In this document: piece after piece, positions 1 through 6,293 of the stretch
How the letters are laid out: each line of letters begins with the position of its first letter
How positions within the stretch are numbered: position 1 is the stretch's first letter
Source of the DNA: an uncultured Verrucomicrobiota bacterium
Lineage (GTDB): Bacteria > Verrucomicrobiota > Kiritimatiellia > CAIVKH01
Reading direction: 5' to 3'
DNA length: 8,691 bases
Assembly: GCA_937894535.1 (NCBI GenBank)
Contig: CALBHI010000053.1
Coordinates: forward strand, 1-8,691
Notes under the pieces: generated by a model
What the model saw: only the letters and a program-made list of their open reading frames with translations
The model's database searches: none
Told to the model about the DNA's origin: nothing
Made by a program: the position numbers and the translations under genes

Positions 1-1
1 C

Positions 2-640
2 GGCTCAACCATTTTCCTCGATGAAATCGGCGACCTGCCCCTGGAGCTTCAAGCGAAATTGCTCCGCGTGTTGCAGGACGGAACCTTTCAGCGGCTGGGG
101 AGCAATCAGACCATCACCGTCGATGCCCGCGTGATCGCGGCCACCAACCGCGATCTGGCGGCCATGGTGCAGGCGGGTACCTTCCGTTCCGACCTCTATC
201 ACCGCCTCCATGTCTTTCCGATCGAGACACCCGCGCTGCGCAAACGACCCGGGGACATTCCCGCCCTGGTGTGGCGTTTTGTCCAGGAATTCAACCACAA
301 GATGGGCCGCTCGATTAATATGATTCCGAAGTCACTCATGGAACGGTTGATGGCCTATCCGTGGCCGGGCAATGTCCGCGAATTGCGCAACCTCATCGAA
401 CGTGCCGTCATCATCAGTGAAGGGCGCAAGTTGGTCGTTGACCTACCGGTCGTGATGGATGAGCGACACGAGGGTATCCTCACCATGGAGGAGGTCGAGG
501 CGCGTCATATCCGCAAGGTGTTGGAACATACGCGCTGGCGGATCAGCGGCAAAGGCGGTGCCGCAGAGCTTCTCGGTCTCGTACCCACCACACTTCATTC
601 CCGGATGAAGAAATTGGGCTTAACCCGGCCCGTATCCTGA
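2..640 (+). CDS. Sigma-54-dependent transcriptional activator (EBP), C-terminal part, 5' end outside window
   Basis: This is a bacterial enhancer-binding protein, which hydrolyses ATP to remodel RNA polymerase-sigma-54 and open -24/-12 promoters. Only the last 212 residues are present; the reading frame is open to the window edge. Visible parts in order: Walker B TIFLDEIG (visible residues 3-10), sensor I AATNRD (46-51), the arginine-finger segment FRSDLYHRLHVFPI (61-74), sensor II WPGNVRELRN (121-130, R126), and a Fis-type helix-turn-helix near 164-206 containing KGGAAELLGL and TLHSRMKKLGL. The C-terminal type resembles FhlA-like activators. The GAFTGA loop, Walker A and any sensory domain lie upstream, so the signal cannot be read. 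Sixty bases downstream are two palindromes, and about 190 bases downstream is a sigma-54 promoter, so it most likely controls the operon that follows. Family call is sure; target is inferred. Confidence 0.95.
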   Translation, partial: GSTIFLDEIGDLPLELQAKLLRVLQDGTFQRLGSNQTITVDARVIAATNRDLAAMVQAGTFRSDLYHRLHVFPIETPALRKRPGDIPALVWRFVQEFNHKMGRSINMIPKSLMERLMAYPWPGNVRELRNLIERAVIISEGRKLVVDLPVVMDERHEGILTMEEVEARHIRKVLEHTRWRISGKGGAAELLGLVPTTLHSRMKKLGLTRPVS

Positions 641-700
641 TCCCCCGCCCTCATCGTCGCCCCTGCCCGGACCAACACGAATCAAACCCCTTTACGAGGC

Positions 701-716
701 TGACGATATATCGTCA
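701..716. promoter_or_regulatory. Perfect palindrome, probable activator binding site 1
   Basis: TGACGATATATCGTCA is its own reverse complement over all 16 bases. It lies in the non-coding gap after the sigma-54 activator gene and about 116 bases upstream of the -24 element of a sigma-54 promoter, the usual position of an enhancer site for such activators. The dyad form TGACGA-N4-TCGTCA suits a Fis-type dimeric helix-turn-helix. Which protein binds it is inferred from position. Confidence 0.7.
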
Positions 717-719
717 CCG

Positions 720-735
720 CGACGAAATATCGTCA
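720..735. promoter_or_regulatory. Near-copy of the palindrome, probable activator binding site 2
   Basis: CGACGAAATATCGTCA matches the pattern TGACGA-N4-TCGTCA at 11 of 12 arm positions, the only arm difference being the first base. Its centre is 19 bases from that of the perfect palindrome, so the two sites lie close to the same face of the helix. Paired sites are common for sigma-54 activators, which assemble as hexamers on tandem dimer sites. The binding protein is inferred. Confidence 0.65.
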
Positions 736-778
736 TTGCGGCGCGCGCACTGCCGGCGTCCCCCTTTTATGTGATCGC

Positions 779-801
779 GTAACTATTTTGTGGGTAGTTA
801 C
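779..801. repeat. Inverted repeat GTAACTA-N9-TAGTTAC, possible second operator
   Basis: A perfect 7+7 base inverted repeat with a 9-base spacer lies between the paired palindromes and the sigma-54 promoter, in locally AT-rich DNA. Its sequence is unlike the TGACGA sites, so a different protein would bind it. It is upstream of the likely transcription start, so an RNA hairpin role for the operon is unlikely. It could be an operator, or a bend site between enhancer and promoter; I see no clear IHF consensus. Confidence 0.4.
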
Positions 802-831
802 TTGTGTATTTCGTATGGCGAATAGCCCGTA

Positions 832-846
832 TGGCACGCATCCTGC
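832..846 (+). promoter_or_regulatory. Sigma-54 (-24/-12) promoter
   Basis: TGGCACGCATCCTGC matches the sigma-54 consensus TGGCAC-N5-TTGC at every fixed position but one (C for T at the start of the -12 element). The invariant GG (833-834) and GC (845-846) are separated by exactly 10 bases. It points toward the ABM gene and sulfatase and lies downstream of paired palindromes and an activator gene. The transcript should start near 857-858, almost on the chosen ATG of the next gene, so that gene is either translated with nearly no leader or starts further in. Confidence 0.75.
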
Positions 847-859
847 CTATCTACATGGC

Positions 860-1225
860 ATGAGAGCTATTCAGGACGTGTCCGTTGTTACCTGCATCGT
901 GGACATGCATTTTTCAACGCCGGATGCCACGACGGCGGTTCCCCTATTGCTTTCCGGAGTGGATTTGACCGAAGCGAAGACCGGATGCCGTGGCTGTTCG
1001 GTGGCCCGCGATGCCGCTGATCCTGACCGGATTCGGTACAGCGAGGAGTGGGCCGATGAGGGATCTTTTCGTCGGCACGTGCAATCCCCCGACTTTCAGC
1101 GTGTGCTGGCCGCCATGGATCTCTGCTGCGAGGAGCCCCACGTTGTGATCGGCAACCTCTCCGGCCATCAGGGAATGGCCTGTTTGCAACAGGTGCGCGA
1201 TCAGAAGGGCGGGGGCAGCCCGTGA
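860..1225 (+). CDS. ABM-fold (antibiotic biosynthesis monooxygenase-like) small protein
   Basis: This 121-residue protein resembles the ABM superfamily (PF03992, YgiN/quinol monooxygenase-like), dimeric ferredoxin-fold proteins, some of which oxidise quinols or polycyclic phenols without cofactors. The pattern is a first strand VSVVTCIVDMHF (residues 7-18), a middle segment GCRGCSVARDAADPDRIRYSEEW (split as strands near 42-64), an amphipathic helix SFRRHVQSPDFQRVLAAMDL (69-88) and a final strand-helix. There is no signal peptide, so it should be cytoplasmic. It is the first gene after the sigma-54 promoter. The start is uncertain: no clear ribosome site precedes ATG 860; GTG 878, GTG 899 and ATG 905 are in frame, and TTG 788 or ATG 815 would place the promoter inside the gene. 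Enzymatic activity is not shown by any motif; family call only. Confidence 0.75.
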   Translation: MRAIQDVSVVTCIVDMHFSTPDATTAVPLLLSGVDLTEAKTGCRGCSVARDAADPDRIRYSEEWADEGSFRRHVQSPDFQRVLAAMDLCCEEPHVVIGNLSGHQGMACLQQVRDQKGGGSP

Positions 1226-1325
1226 AGTCCTCGTCATCGGTGCGGCTATCAAAATGGATCTACATGCTATGGAAACAGAGATACGTGGGGCGCGCATGGA
1301 CGCGTCCGATTTGAAAGGAACAACC

Positions 1326-3158
1326 ATGAAACAAGCAACCTCGATCAATGGGGTCGGCACATCGCTACTGGCGCTGGCGCTGACCGCCCTGTCCATCAAT
1401 GCGCTGGCTTCGCCGGCCGGCGTACCGGCCGAATCGAAGGCCCGGAGCGACCGGCGGCCCAACATCGTCATCCTGCTGGCCGATGACCTTGGTTTTTCTG
1501 ACCTCGGCGCGTTTGGCGGCGAGATCCGTACGCCGAATATGGATGCCTTGGCGGCCGACGGCGTGCGGTTCAATCAGTTCTACACCCACGCCAGTTGCTC
1601 GCCAACCCGCTCGATGCTGCTGAGCGGTACCGCCACGCACATCAACGGGCTCGGCAACATGAATGAATGGGTCTCCCCGAACCAGATGGGCAAACCGGGC
1701 TATGAAGGCAACTTGAACCATCGTGTGACCACGCTTCCGCAGCTGTTGAAGGATGCCGGTTATCACACCTACATGGTCGGCAAATGGCACATGGGAAAAG
1801 CGCCCGACCTCATTCCCGCCGCCCGCGGATTCGAGCGTGACTTCGCCCTGCTCGATGGCGCCGGGAGTTATTGGGACATGCGGAACTTTACCGCCAACAC
1901 GCCCACGTCCGTTTTCACGGAGGACGGGAAATACCTGACCAAGCTCCCGAAGGACTACTACGCCACGAAGACCTACACGGATAAGATGATCGACTTCATC
2001 GATTCCAACCGTGGTTCCGGCAAACCGTTCTTTGCCTATGTGGCGCATCAGGCACCGCATGATCCGTATCACCTGCCGCGCGACTGGCGCAACCGGCACG
2101 TCGGCGAATACGACAAGGGCTGGGATGCGGTTCGAGCGGAGCGTCTCCAGCGTCAAGTGGAGATGGGTATCATTCCCGAAGGCACCGAATTGGCCGAACG
2201 CATGTGGTTTGTGCCCGATCCGACCGTGCTCGCTCCGGCAGCAAAGGCCATTATGGGCAAGAAAATGGAACTGTATGCCGGGATGGTGGAGAACCTCGAC
2301 TACCACATAGGGCGTCTGGTTGATCATTTAAAGAAAATCGGCGAATACGACAATACCATCTTCATCGTGTTCGGCGACAACGGCGCGGAAGGAAACGATC
2401 TCTTTGCGATGCTCGCGGGAACACCCGGCAGCGCGAACTATTTCTATGCCTCGGTCGGCTGGTCGCAAACGCACCCCAATGCATGGGGCGATCCGGAGTC
2501 GTATGTCGGCTACGGTCCGATGTGGGCGCAGGTTTCCATGACGCCGTTCAGCCAGTATAAAGGATATGTCGCCGAGGGCGGTATCCGCAACGCGCTGATC
2601 GTCAAGGGGCCGATTGTGGAACTGCCCAAGGGAAGCATCAATACCGCCGGCTATCTGCATGTGGCGGACATCATGCCCACCCTGCTCGAGGTCGCGGGGG
2701 CCACCTATCCCGAGACCATCAACGGGGAAAAGGCGCCGCCGCTGATTGGCACATCCTGGGTGGATGTGTTGGCCGGCAAGAAGGAATCGCCCCGTTCAGC
2801 CAAGGATTACATGGCGTGGGAAGTATTCGGCAACCGCGCCGTCCGCCAGGGCGATTGGAAGATACGTTGGCAATACAAGCCCTTCGGTACGGAGCAGTGG
2901 GAGCTTTTCAATGTGGTCGAGGATGTGGCGGAGCGTCATGACCTGGCCGCAAAACATCCTGACAAGGTCAAGCAGTTGGTGGCGCTCTGGGATGAGTATG
3001 TAAATGAATACAATGTGATTTTGCCAACCCGCCTCCTGTCCGAAGGCGTGGAGCGGGCACTGCCGGTGCGGTACCCGGTTGATGCCGGCTTCCCGCCGGC
3101 CGTGTACATGAAACAATACGTTCCGCCGGCCGACATGATGGCTGATCCTAAACCCTGA
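1326..3158 (+). CDS. Secreted arylsulfatase, Cys-type, AtsA-like
   Basis: This 610-residue hydrolase cleaves sulfate esters in the periplasm or outside the cell. The sulfatase signature CSPTR is at residues 91-95; C91 must be converted to formylglycine. Other expected sites: metal ligands D53-D54 in LADDLG, K153 and H155 in GKWHMG, H245 in QAPHDP, D351-N352 in FGDNGAEG, and K412 in QYKGYVAEGG. The overall pattern follows Pseudomonas AtsA closely, including ADDLGFSDLGAFGGEI and the C-terminal RAVRQGDWK (504-512), and is longer mainly through a tail after residue 570. A hydrophobic leader (13-28) ends at ALA, suggesting cleavage after residue 28, although its n-region has little charge. ATG 1326 is chosen because AAAGGA lies 6 bases before it; in-frame ATG 1254 has no ribosome site. 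No maturase gene is in the window. The natural substrate is unknown. Confidence 0.93.
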   Translation: MKQATSINGVGTSLLALALTALSINALASPAGVPAESKARSDRRPNIVILLADDLGFSDLGAFGGEIRTPNMDALAADGVRFNQFYTHASCSPTRSMLLSGTATHINGLGNMNEWVSPNQMGKPGYEGNLNHRVTTLPQLLKDAGYHTYMVGKWHMGKAPDLIPAARGFERDFALLDGAGSYWDMRNFTANTPTSVFTEDGKYLTKLPKDYYATKTYTDKMIDFIDSNRGSGKPFFAYVAHQAPHDPYHLPRDWRNRHVGEYDKGWDAVRAERLQRQVEMGIIPEGTELAERMWFVPDPTVLAPAAKAIMGKKMELYAGMVENLDYHIGRLVDHLKKIGEYDNTIFIVFGDNGAEGNDLFAMLAGTPGSANYFYASVGWSQTHPNAWGDPESYVGYGPMWAQVSMTPFSQYKGYVAEGGIRNALIVKGPIVELPKGSINTAGYLHVADIMPTLLEVAGATYPETINGEKAPPLIGTSWVDVLAGKKESPRSAKDYMAWEVFGNRAVRQGDWKIRWQYKPFGTEQWELFNVVEDVAERHDLAAKHPDKVKQLVALWDEYVNEYNVILPTRLLSEGVERALPVRYPVDAGFPPAVYMKQYVPPADMMADPKP

Positions 3159-3177
3159 GCGTGTGCGAGGAAATACC

Positions 3178-4158
3178 ATGAAAACTATGAACAAGACGCT
3201 TCGATGCCTTCTGGCCGCCTTCGCCCTGGCGGTCTTCTGTCCAATGCTCGCCTCCGCGCAGATACCGCCGCGCTTCTATTGGAAAGGTCTGGCCGGCGTT
3301 AACGCTGTTCCGGTCCTTTACCAGGACTTCAACGGCAACTCCAATCCCCTTGATCCGGCCCATGTGATCTCGCCCGAAAGCACGATCGATGCGGAGGTCG
3401 TTTCGGTCGGGGTGGCCAAGATGTTGCCGCTCTTTGATCGCACCGCCACGATCGCGTTTCTCGGCACCATGGGGCGTATGACCTCGGCGATAGAAGCGGG
3501 CGGCGAGACGTCGAGCGAAAGTGCGAGGGGTTATGGCGACCCGATGCTGGAGTTTGGCATCAATGTCATCGGCCCCAGTGCCATCATGAACATTCCCGAC
3601 ATGATCAGGTATGAGCCGAAGTTCTCGTTGGATCTGATCGCGGATGTCTACTTTCCGGTGGGCGAGTACGACAACGAGCGGGCGCTGAATCTCGGCCAGA
3701 ACCGCTGGTACGGCCGCGTGGGCGCGCCGATCGTCTGGCAAATGGGATCATGGGTGCCCGGACGGCGCACTACCCTGGAGGCGCTGCCGTCGGTGTGGCT
3801 GTTCGATGACAACTCGGACTTTCTGGGTGAAACACTCAGCACGGACCCGACGTTTCATCTCGAGGCGCATCTTACCCGCGACCTGACCGCAAGCTTATGG
3901 GCCTCGCTGGATGCGACCTGGAAGACCGGCGGCGCGACCACGGTGGGCGACGGTGAAGAAGGCGATTCCATCGACATCCTGGGAATCGGCTATACCCTTG
4001 GTTTCCAGGTGGACGACAACCTCGCCTTCACCTTCGGCTACATGTCCACCGTCAACGACAGCGATCCTGGCGACCTGCAAATGGATGTCTTCCGCGTCTG
4101 CCTCACCTACGGTTGGCACAATATTGTCGAAGGGCAGAAACGCCTGGCCAGCGAGTAA
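3178..4158 (+). CDS. Outer-membrane beta-barrel protein, MetA-pathway transporter family (PF13557-like)
   Basis: This 326-residue protein resembles the 'phenol MetA degradation pathway' family, outer-membrane barrels thought to help uptake of aromatic or hydrophobic compounds. A signal peptide is clear: basic start, hydrophobic stretch at 11-25, cleavage after ASA at residue 27. Family-type segments are RGYGDPMLEFGINVIG, the strand pair with VYFPVGEYDNERALNLGQNRWYG (split around 155-180), SVWLFDDNSDFLG, DPTFHLEAHLTRDL and SLDATWKTGGATTV. Alternating polar/hydrophobic strands fill the rest. ATG 3178 is preferred over GTG 3163 because GAGGA (3167-3171) lies 6 bases before it. It follows the sulfatase by 19 bases, so the two are surely cotranscribed. 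A transport role is inferred from the family. Confidence 0.82.
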   Translation: MKTMNKTLRCLLAAFALAVFCPMLASAQIPPRFYWKGLAGVNAVPVLYQDFNGNSNPLDPAHVISPESTIDAEVVSVGVAKMLPLFDRTATIAFLGTMGRMTSAIEAGGETSSESARGYGDPMLEFGINVIGPSAIMNIPDMIRYEPKFSLDLIADVYFPVGEYDNERALNLGQNRWYGRVGAPIVWQMGSWVPGRRTTLEALPSVWLFDDNSDFLGETLSTDPTFHLEAHLTRDLTASLWASLDATWKTGGATTVGDGEEGDSIDILGIGYTLGFQVDDNLAFTFGYMSTVNDSDPGDLQMDVFRVCLTYGWHNIVEGQKRLASE

Positions 4159-4205
4159 TGATCCGTGCTGCATGGCATAGCATGCCCGCATAGAAAGGAA
4201 CATGT

Positions 4206-5024
4206 ATGAAACGGTATATGATGATGGTGTTGTTCGCCTGCTGCTTCTCGGTTCAGGCTTCGGAGGCTCCCGCCTTGTCCGACGCAGAGAAGGCCGCCGA
4301 ACTGGCCAAGAAACTGGCGAATCCGGTCTCCAGTCTGATCAGCCTGCCGCTTCAGTACAATTACGATGAGGGGTATGGCGCGGAGGGGGATGGTTCCGTC
4401 AGCAGTTTGATTGTACAGCCGGTCATACCCTTCTCGATGAATGAGCAGTGGAACCTGATTACCCGGACGATCGTTCCCCTGGTCGACAGGGAGGACATAC
4501 CGGTGCGCGGCGACAGCGAGTCGGGGCTGGGCGATATCACCGCCAGCCTCTTTTTATCGCCCAAAGAGCCCTCGGCACAGGGCATCATCTGGGGCGCTGG
4601 TCCGGTGGCCCTGCTGCCGTCCGCAACCGAAGAGGTGTTGGGTTCGGAGCAGGTTGGCCTGGGGCCAACCCTGGTCATGCTGAAGCAGGTCGGTCCCTGG
4701 ACCGCCGGATTTCTGGGGAATCATCTGTGGTCGGTGGCCGGCGAGGACGACCGGGCGGATGTGAATGCAACCTTCCTCCAGCCTTTCTCCAGCTACATCT
4801 TCCAGAAGACCAAGACCACGGTGGGGATCAATACCGAATCCACCTACGATTGGGAGGGTGAGGCTTGGTCCGTGCCGGTCAATGCCTCGGTCGCCCAACT
4901 GTTCAAGATCGGTCCGCAAATCATGCAGTTGACTCTCGCCGCACGTTATTGGGCGGAGTCGCCCGAGGGCGGGCCCGAGGACTGGGGCCTGCGCCTGCAA
5001 CTGACGTTTCTTTTTCCGAAATAG
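4206..5024 (+). CDS. Outer-membrane protein of the family often mis-annotated 'neuromedin U'/transporter
   Basis: This 272-residue exported protein matches a bacterial family of outer-membrane beta-barrel candidates commonly and wrongly named neuromedin U. A signal peptide covers about residues 1-18 or 1-21 (VQA or SEA cleavage). Diagnostic segments: AELAKKLANPVSSLISLPLQ near the mature start, QPVIPFSMNEQWNLITRTIVP, SGLGDITASLFLSPK, GPVALLPSATEEVLGSEQVG, WSVAGEDDRADVN, TESTYDWEGEAWSVPVN and the C-terminal RYWAESPEGGPEDWG, ending LTFLFPK. AGGA lies 6 bases before ATG 4206; an overlapping ATG at 4202 is out of frame. The gap from the previous gene is 47 bases and holds only a weak 5-base hairpin. 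No function is established for the family; its place after a sulfatase and a MetA-type barrel suggests substrate passage. A decayed relative lies at 5931-6147. Confidence 0.85.
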   Translation: MKRYMMMVLFACCFSVQASEAPALSDAEKAAELAKKLANPVSSLISLPLQYNYDEGYGAEGDGSVSSLIVQPVIPFSMNEQWNLITRTIVPLVDREDIPVRGDSESGLGDITASLFLSPKEPSAQGIIWGAGPVALLPSATEEVLGSEQVGLGPTLVMLKQVGPWTAGFLGNHLWSVAGEDDRADVNATFLQPFSSYIFQKTKTTVGINTESTYDWEGEAWSVPVNASVAQLFKIGPQIMQLTLAARYWAESPEGGPEDWGLRLQLTFLFPK

Positions 5025-5119
5025 CAGGCGCTGGAAACAAGCGTGTCACGGAAGAATCGACTACGAAGGACAAGTTCAACAAGTGCAGTAAACGCACGAA
5101 GACAACGACGAGGAGACAC

Positions 5120-5887
5120 ATGAAAAATCAACATGCAGATGTGGGCAGCATGCCGACAAGCCGCCACCATGCGGCCAAGAGAACCAGCTATCTCATCGCA
5201 CTGGCCGGCCTGGTGGCCGTAGGGATGATGAGCGGTTGTGCTTCGACGAAGCAGGCGAGGAAAGCGGTACCGTCCGGGTTTCTCAAGCCGGAAGCCTATT
5301 CCCTGATGAAGAAGACCAAGGGGGAACATGCCCAGCTAGTCTACGTCAATTTCGACACCGACTGGAAGAAGTACAAGAATGTGATGATCGAGCCGGTGAC
5401 GATCTGGCGTGTGCCCGGATCGGAATTGGAAGCGTTGCCCAAGGAGGACCTCAACATGATCGGGGCCTTCGTTTACAACGCCATGCGCGCTGAACTGTCG
5501 AAGGACTATACCATTGTCGACAAGCCGGGGCCAGCCACCTTGAAAATAAGAGCGGCCATCACGCAAGCGGACAAATCCGTCGCCGCGCTGGACATGTTCA
5601 CCACTGTGTTCCCTGTCGGCCTGGCCATATCGGAAGTGAAGGAATTGGCTACGGGAACCGGTTCGTTTGTCGGAAAGGCTGCCGCGGAGTCGGAAATCCG
5701 CGATGCGCAAACCGGCGAGCTGCTGGCGGCAGGGGTGATGGCGCGGGTCGGCCAGAAGGCGATCAACACATCGAAGGTGAGCAGTTGGGGCGATGTGAAA
5801 TCGGCCGTCGAAGTCTGGGCTGAACGGCTGAGGATGAACCTCGAAAAGGCGCGCAAGGGCGAGTTGCAGGTCGAGTTGGCGCCATAG
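5120..5887 (+). CDS. DUF3313-family outer-membrane lipoprotein
   Basis: This 255-residue protein matches the DUF3313 (PF11769) family of unknown function. A basic stretch (about 15-21, HHAAKR) and a hydrophobic segment (24-38) lead to the lipobox MSGC, with C40 as the lipidated residue; Ala follows at +2, so outer-membrane sorting is expected. Family-type segments are GFLKPEAYSLM, LVYVNFDTDWKKYKNVMIEPVTIWR (split), AELSKDYTIVDKPGPATLKIRAAIT (split), FVGKAAAESEIRDAQTGELLAA, and the end with VEVWAERLRMNL. ATG 5120 is chosen because GAGGAGA lies just before it and it gives an intact signal sequence; in-frame ATG 5150 is an alternative. The 95-base gap before it shows no promoter or terminator I trust, so it is probably the last gene of the operon. 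No reaction can be assigned. Confidence 0.88.
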   Translation: MKNQHADVGSMPTSRHHAAKRTSYLIALAGLVAVGMMSGCASTKQARKAVPSGFLKPEAYSLMKKTKGEHAQLVYVNFDTDWKKYKNVMIEPVTIWRVPGSELEALPKEDLNMIGAFVYNAMRAELSKDYTIVDKPGPATLKIRAAITQADKSVAALDMFTTVFPVGLAISEVKELATGTGSFVGKAAAESEIRDAQTGELLAAGVMARVGQKAINTSKVSSWGDVKSAVEVWAERLRMNLEKARKGELQVELAP

Positions 5888-5901
5888 CCGAACGACGAAT
5901 G

Positions 5902-5930
5902 GGCGGTGCCTGCACATCGCGGGTACCGCC
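5902..5930 (+). terminator. Hairpin after the lipoprotein gene, possible operon terminator
   Basis: GGCGGTGCC (5902-5910) pairs with GGTACCGCC (5922-5930) over 9 base pairs including one G-U, with an 11-base loop. It begins 15 bases after the lipoprotein stop codon. The following bases (ACGGTTTGAG) are a poor U-tract, so it may act as a 3'-end stabiliser or a Rho-assisted end rather than a strong intrinsic terminator. Confidence 0.4.
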
Positions 5931-6147
5931 ACGGTTTGAGCGGCGGAATCCATCCGTGATTGGGAAGCCGATGCCTGGTCGATGCCGTCGAATGCGCCGA
6001 TCGTCCGCCGGTCCAAGGTCGGCCCGCAACGTGTTCCGCCCACCTTTGGTACCCGCTACTGGGCGGAGTCGTCGGAGGGCAGGCCTAAAACTGGACGATC
6101 GTGCCCATCTGATTTTTCTCTTCCCGAGGTCGCCCGGGCAGCGCTGG
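5931..6147 (+). pseudogene. Decayed 3' fragment of a second 'neuromedin U'-type outer-membrane gene
   Basis: Read in the frame of GAT 5958, this stretch encodes DWEADAWSMPSNAP...KVGPQ...RYWAESSEGRP. It aligns without gaps for 43 codons to the end of the intact gene at 4848-4976, with 23 identical residues, and the distance from DW to RYW is exactly 33 codons in both. Damage: in-frame TGA at 5937, a net 2-base deletion between about 6081 and 6108, and the original stop codon position reading TCG (6130). After the deletion, LIFLFPR still matches LTFLFPK, and a few matching bases continue past the stop. The 5' two thirds of the gene are missing. The level of divergence suggests an old paralog rather than a fresh duplicate. 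Confidence 0.85.
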
Positions 6148-6293
6148 TCGGGCCAAGGCTCGTGGCGGTAGCGGGGTCCCGCCCTGTTCTGCACAAAAAT
6201 CCTTGATAATCCCCGGTTCATGGCCGATTATTTGGCCCCTATCACGAAACAGGGTCCGGCTACCGGACTTGGAGACAGCGAAGACCAAATCGA
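6148..6293 (+). other. thrS leader region, no gene seen
   Basis: This 146-base stretch precedes thrS. I see no open frame with a start that adds a TGS domain to thrS: the thrS frame is open back to a TAA at 6207 but holds no ATG, GTG or TTG before 6294. A -10-like TGATAAT is at 6204-6210, but no good -35 partner is visible. GGAGA at 6271-6275 is 18 bases from the ATG, too far for a normal ribosome site. No T-box or tRNA-like element could be recognised by eye. Confidence 0.4.

Noticed and set aside
740..753. A second GG-N10-GC pattern (possible sigma-54 promoter)
   Set aside because: Only the minimal GG and GC fit; flanking bases do not match TGGCAC or TTGC, it is within a GC-rich run, and it lies directly beside the palindromes instead of about 100 bases away.
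1231..1236. TCGTCA half-site before the sulfatase gene, like the palindrome arms
   Set aside because: The partner arm is absent and the same six bases occur by chance in coding sequence (for example near 1465).
1254..1325. Earlier in-frame ATG for the sulfatase, adding 24 residues
   Set aside because: No ribosome site there, the added residues would precede and spoil the signal peptide, and ATG 1326 has a well-spaced AAAGGA.
944..1573. Long minus-strand open frame opposite the ABM and sulfatase genes
   Set aside because: It overlaps two plus-strand genes with recognisable families and has no family resemblance; such antisense frames are common in GC-rich DNA. The same holds for minus-strand frames at 1365-2327, 6228-7274, 7275-8072 and 7892-8680.
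4172..4187. Small hairpin GCATG...CATGC between the two outer-membrane genes
   Set aside because: Only 5 base pairs with no U-tract; too weak to call a terminator or regulatory element.
5899..6171. 90-codon plus-strand open frame between the lipoprotein gene and thrS
   Set aside because: It is mostly out of frame with the family-like sequence here, and it merely crosses the decayed gene fragment; composition is arginine/proline-rich as in shadow frames.
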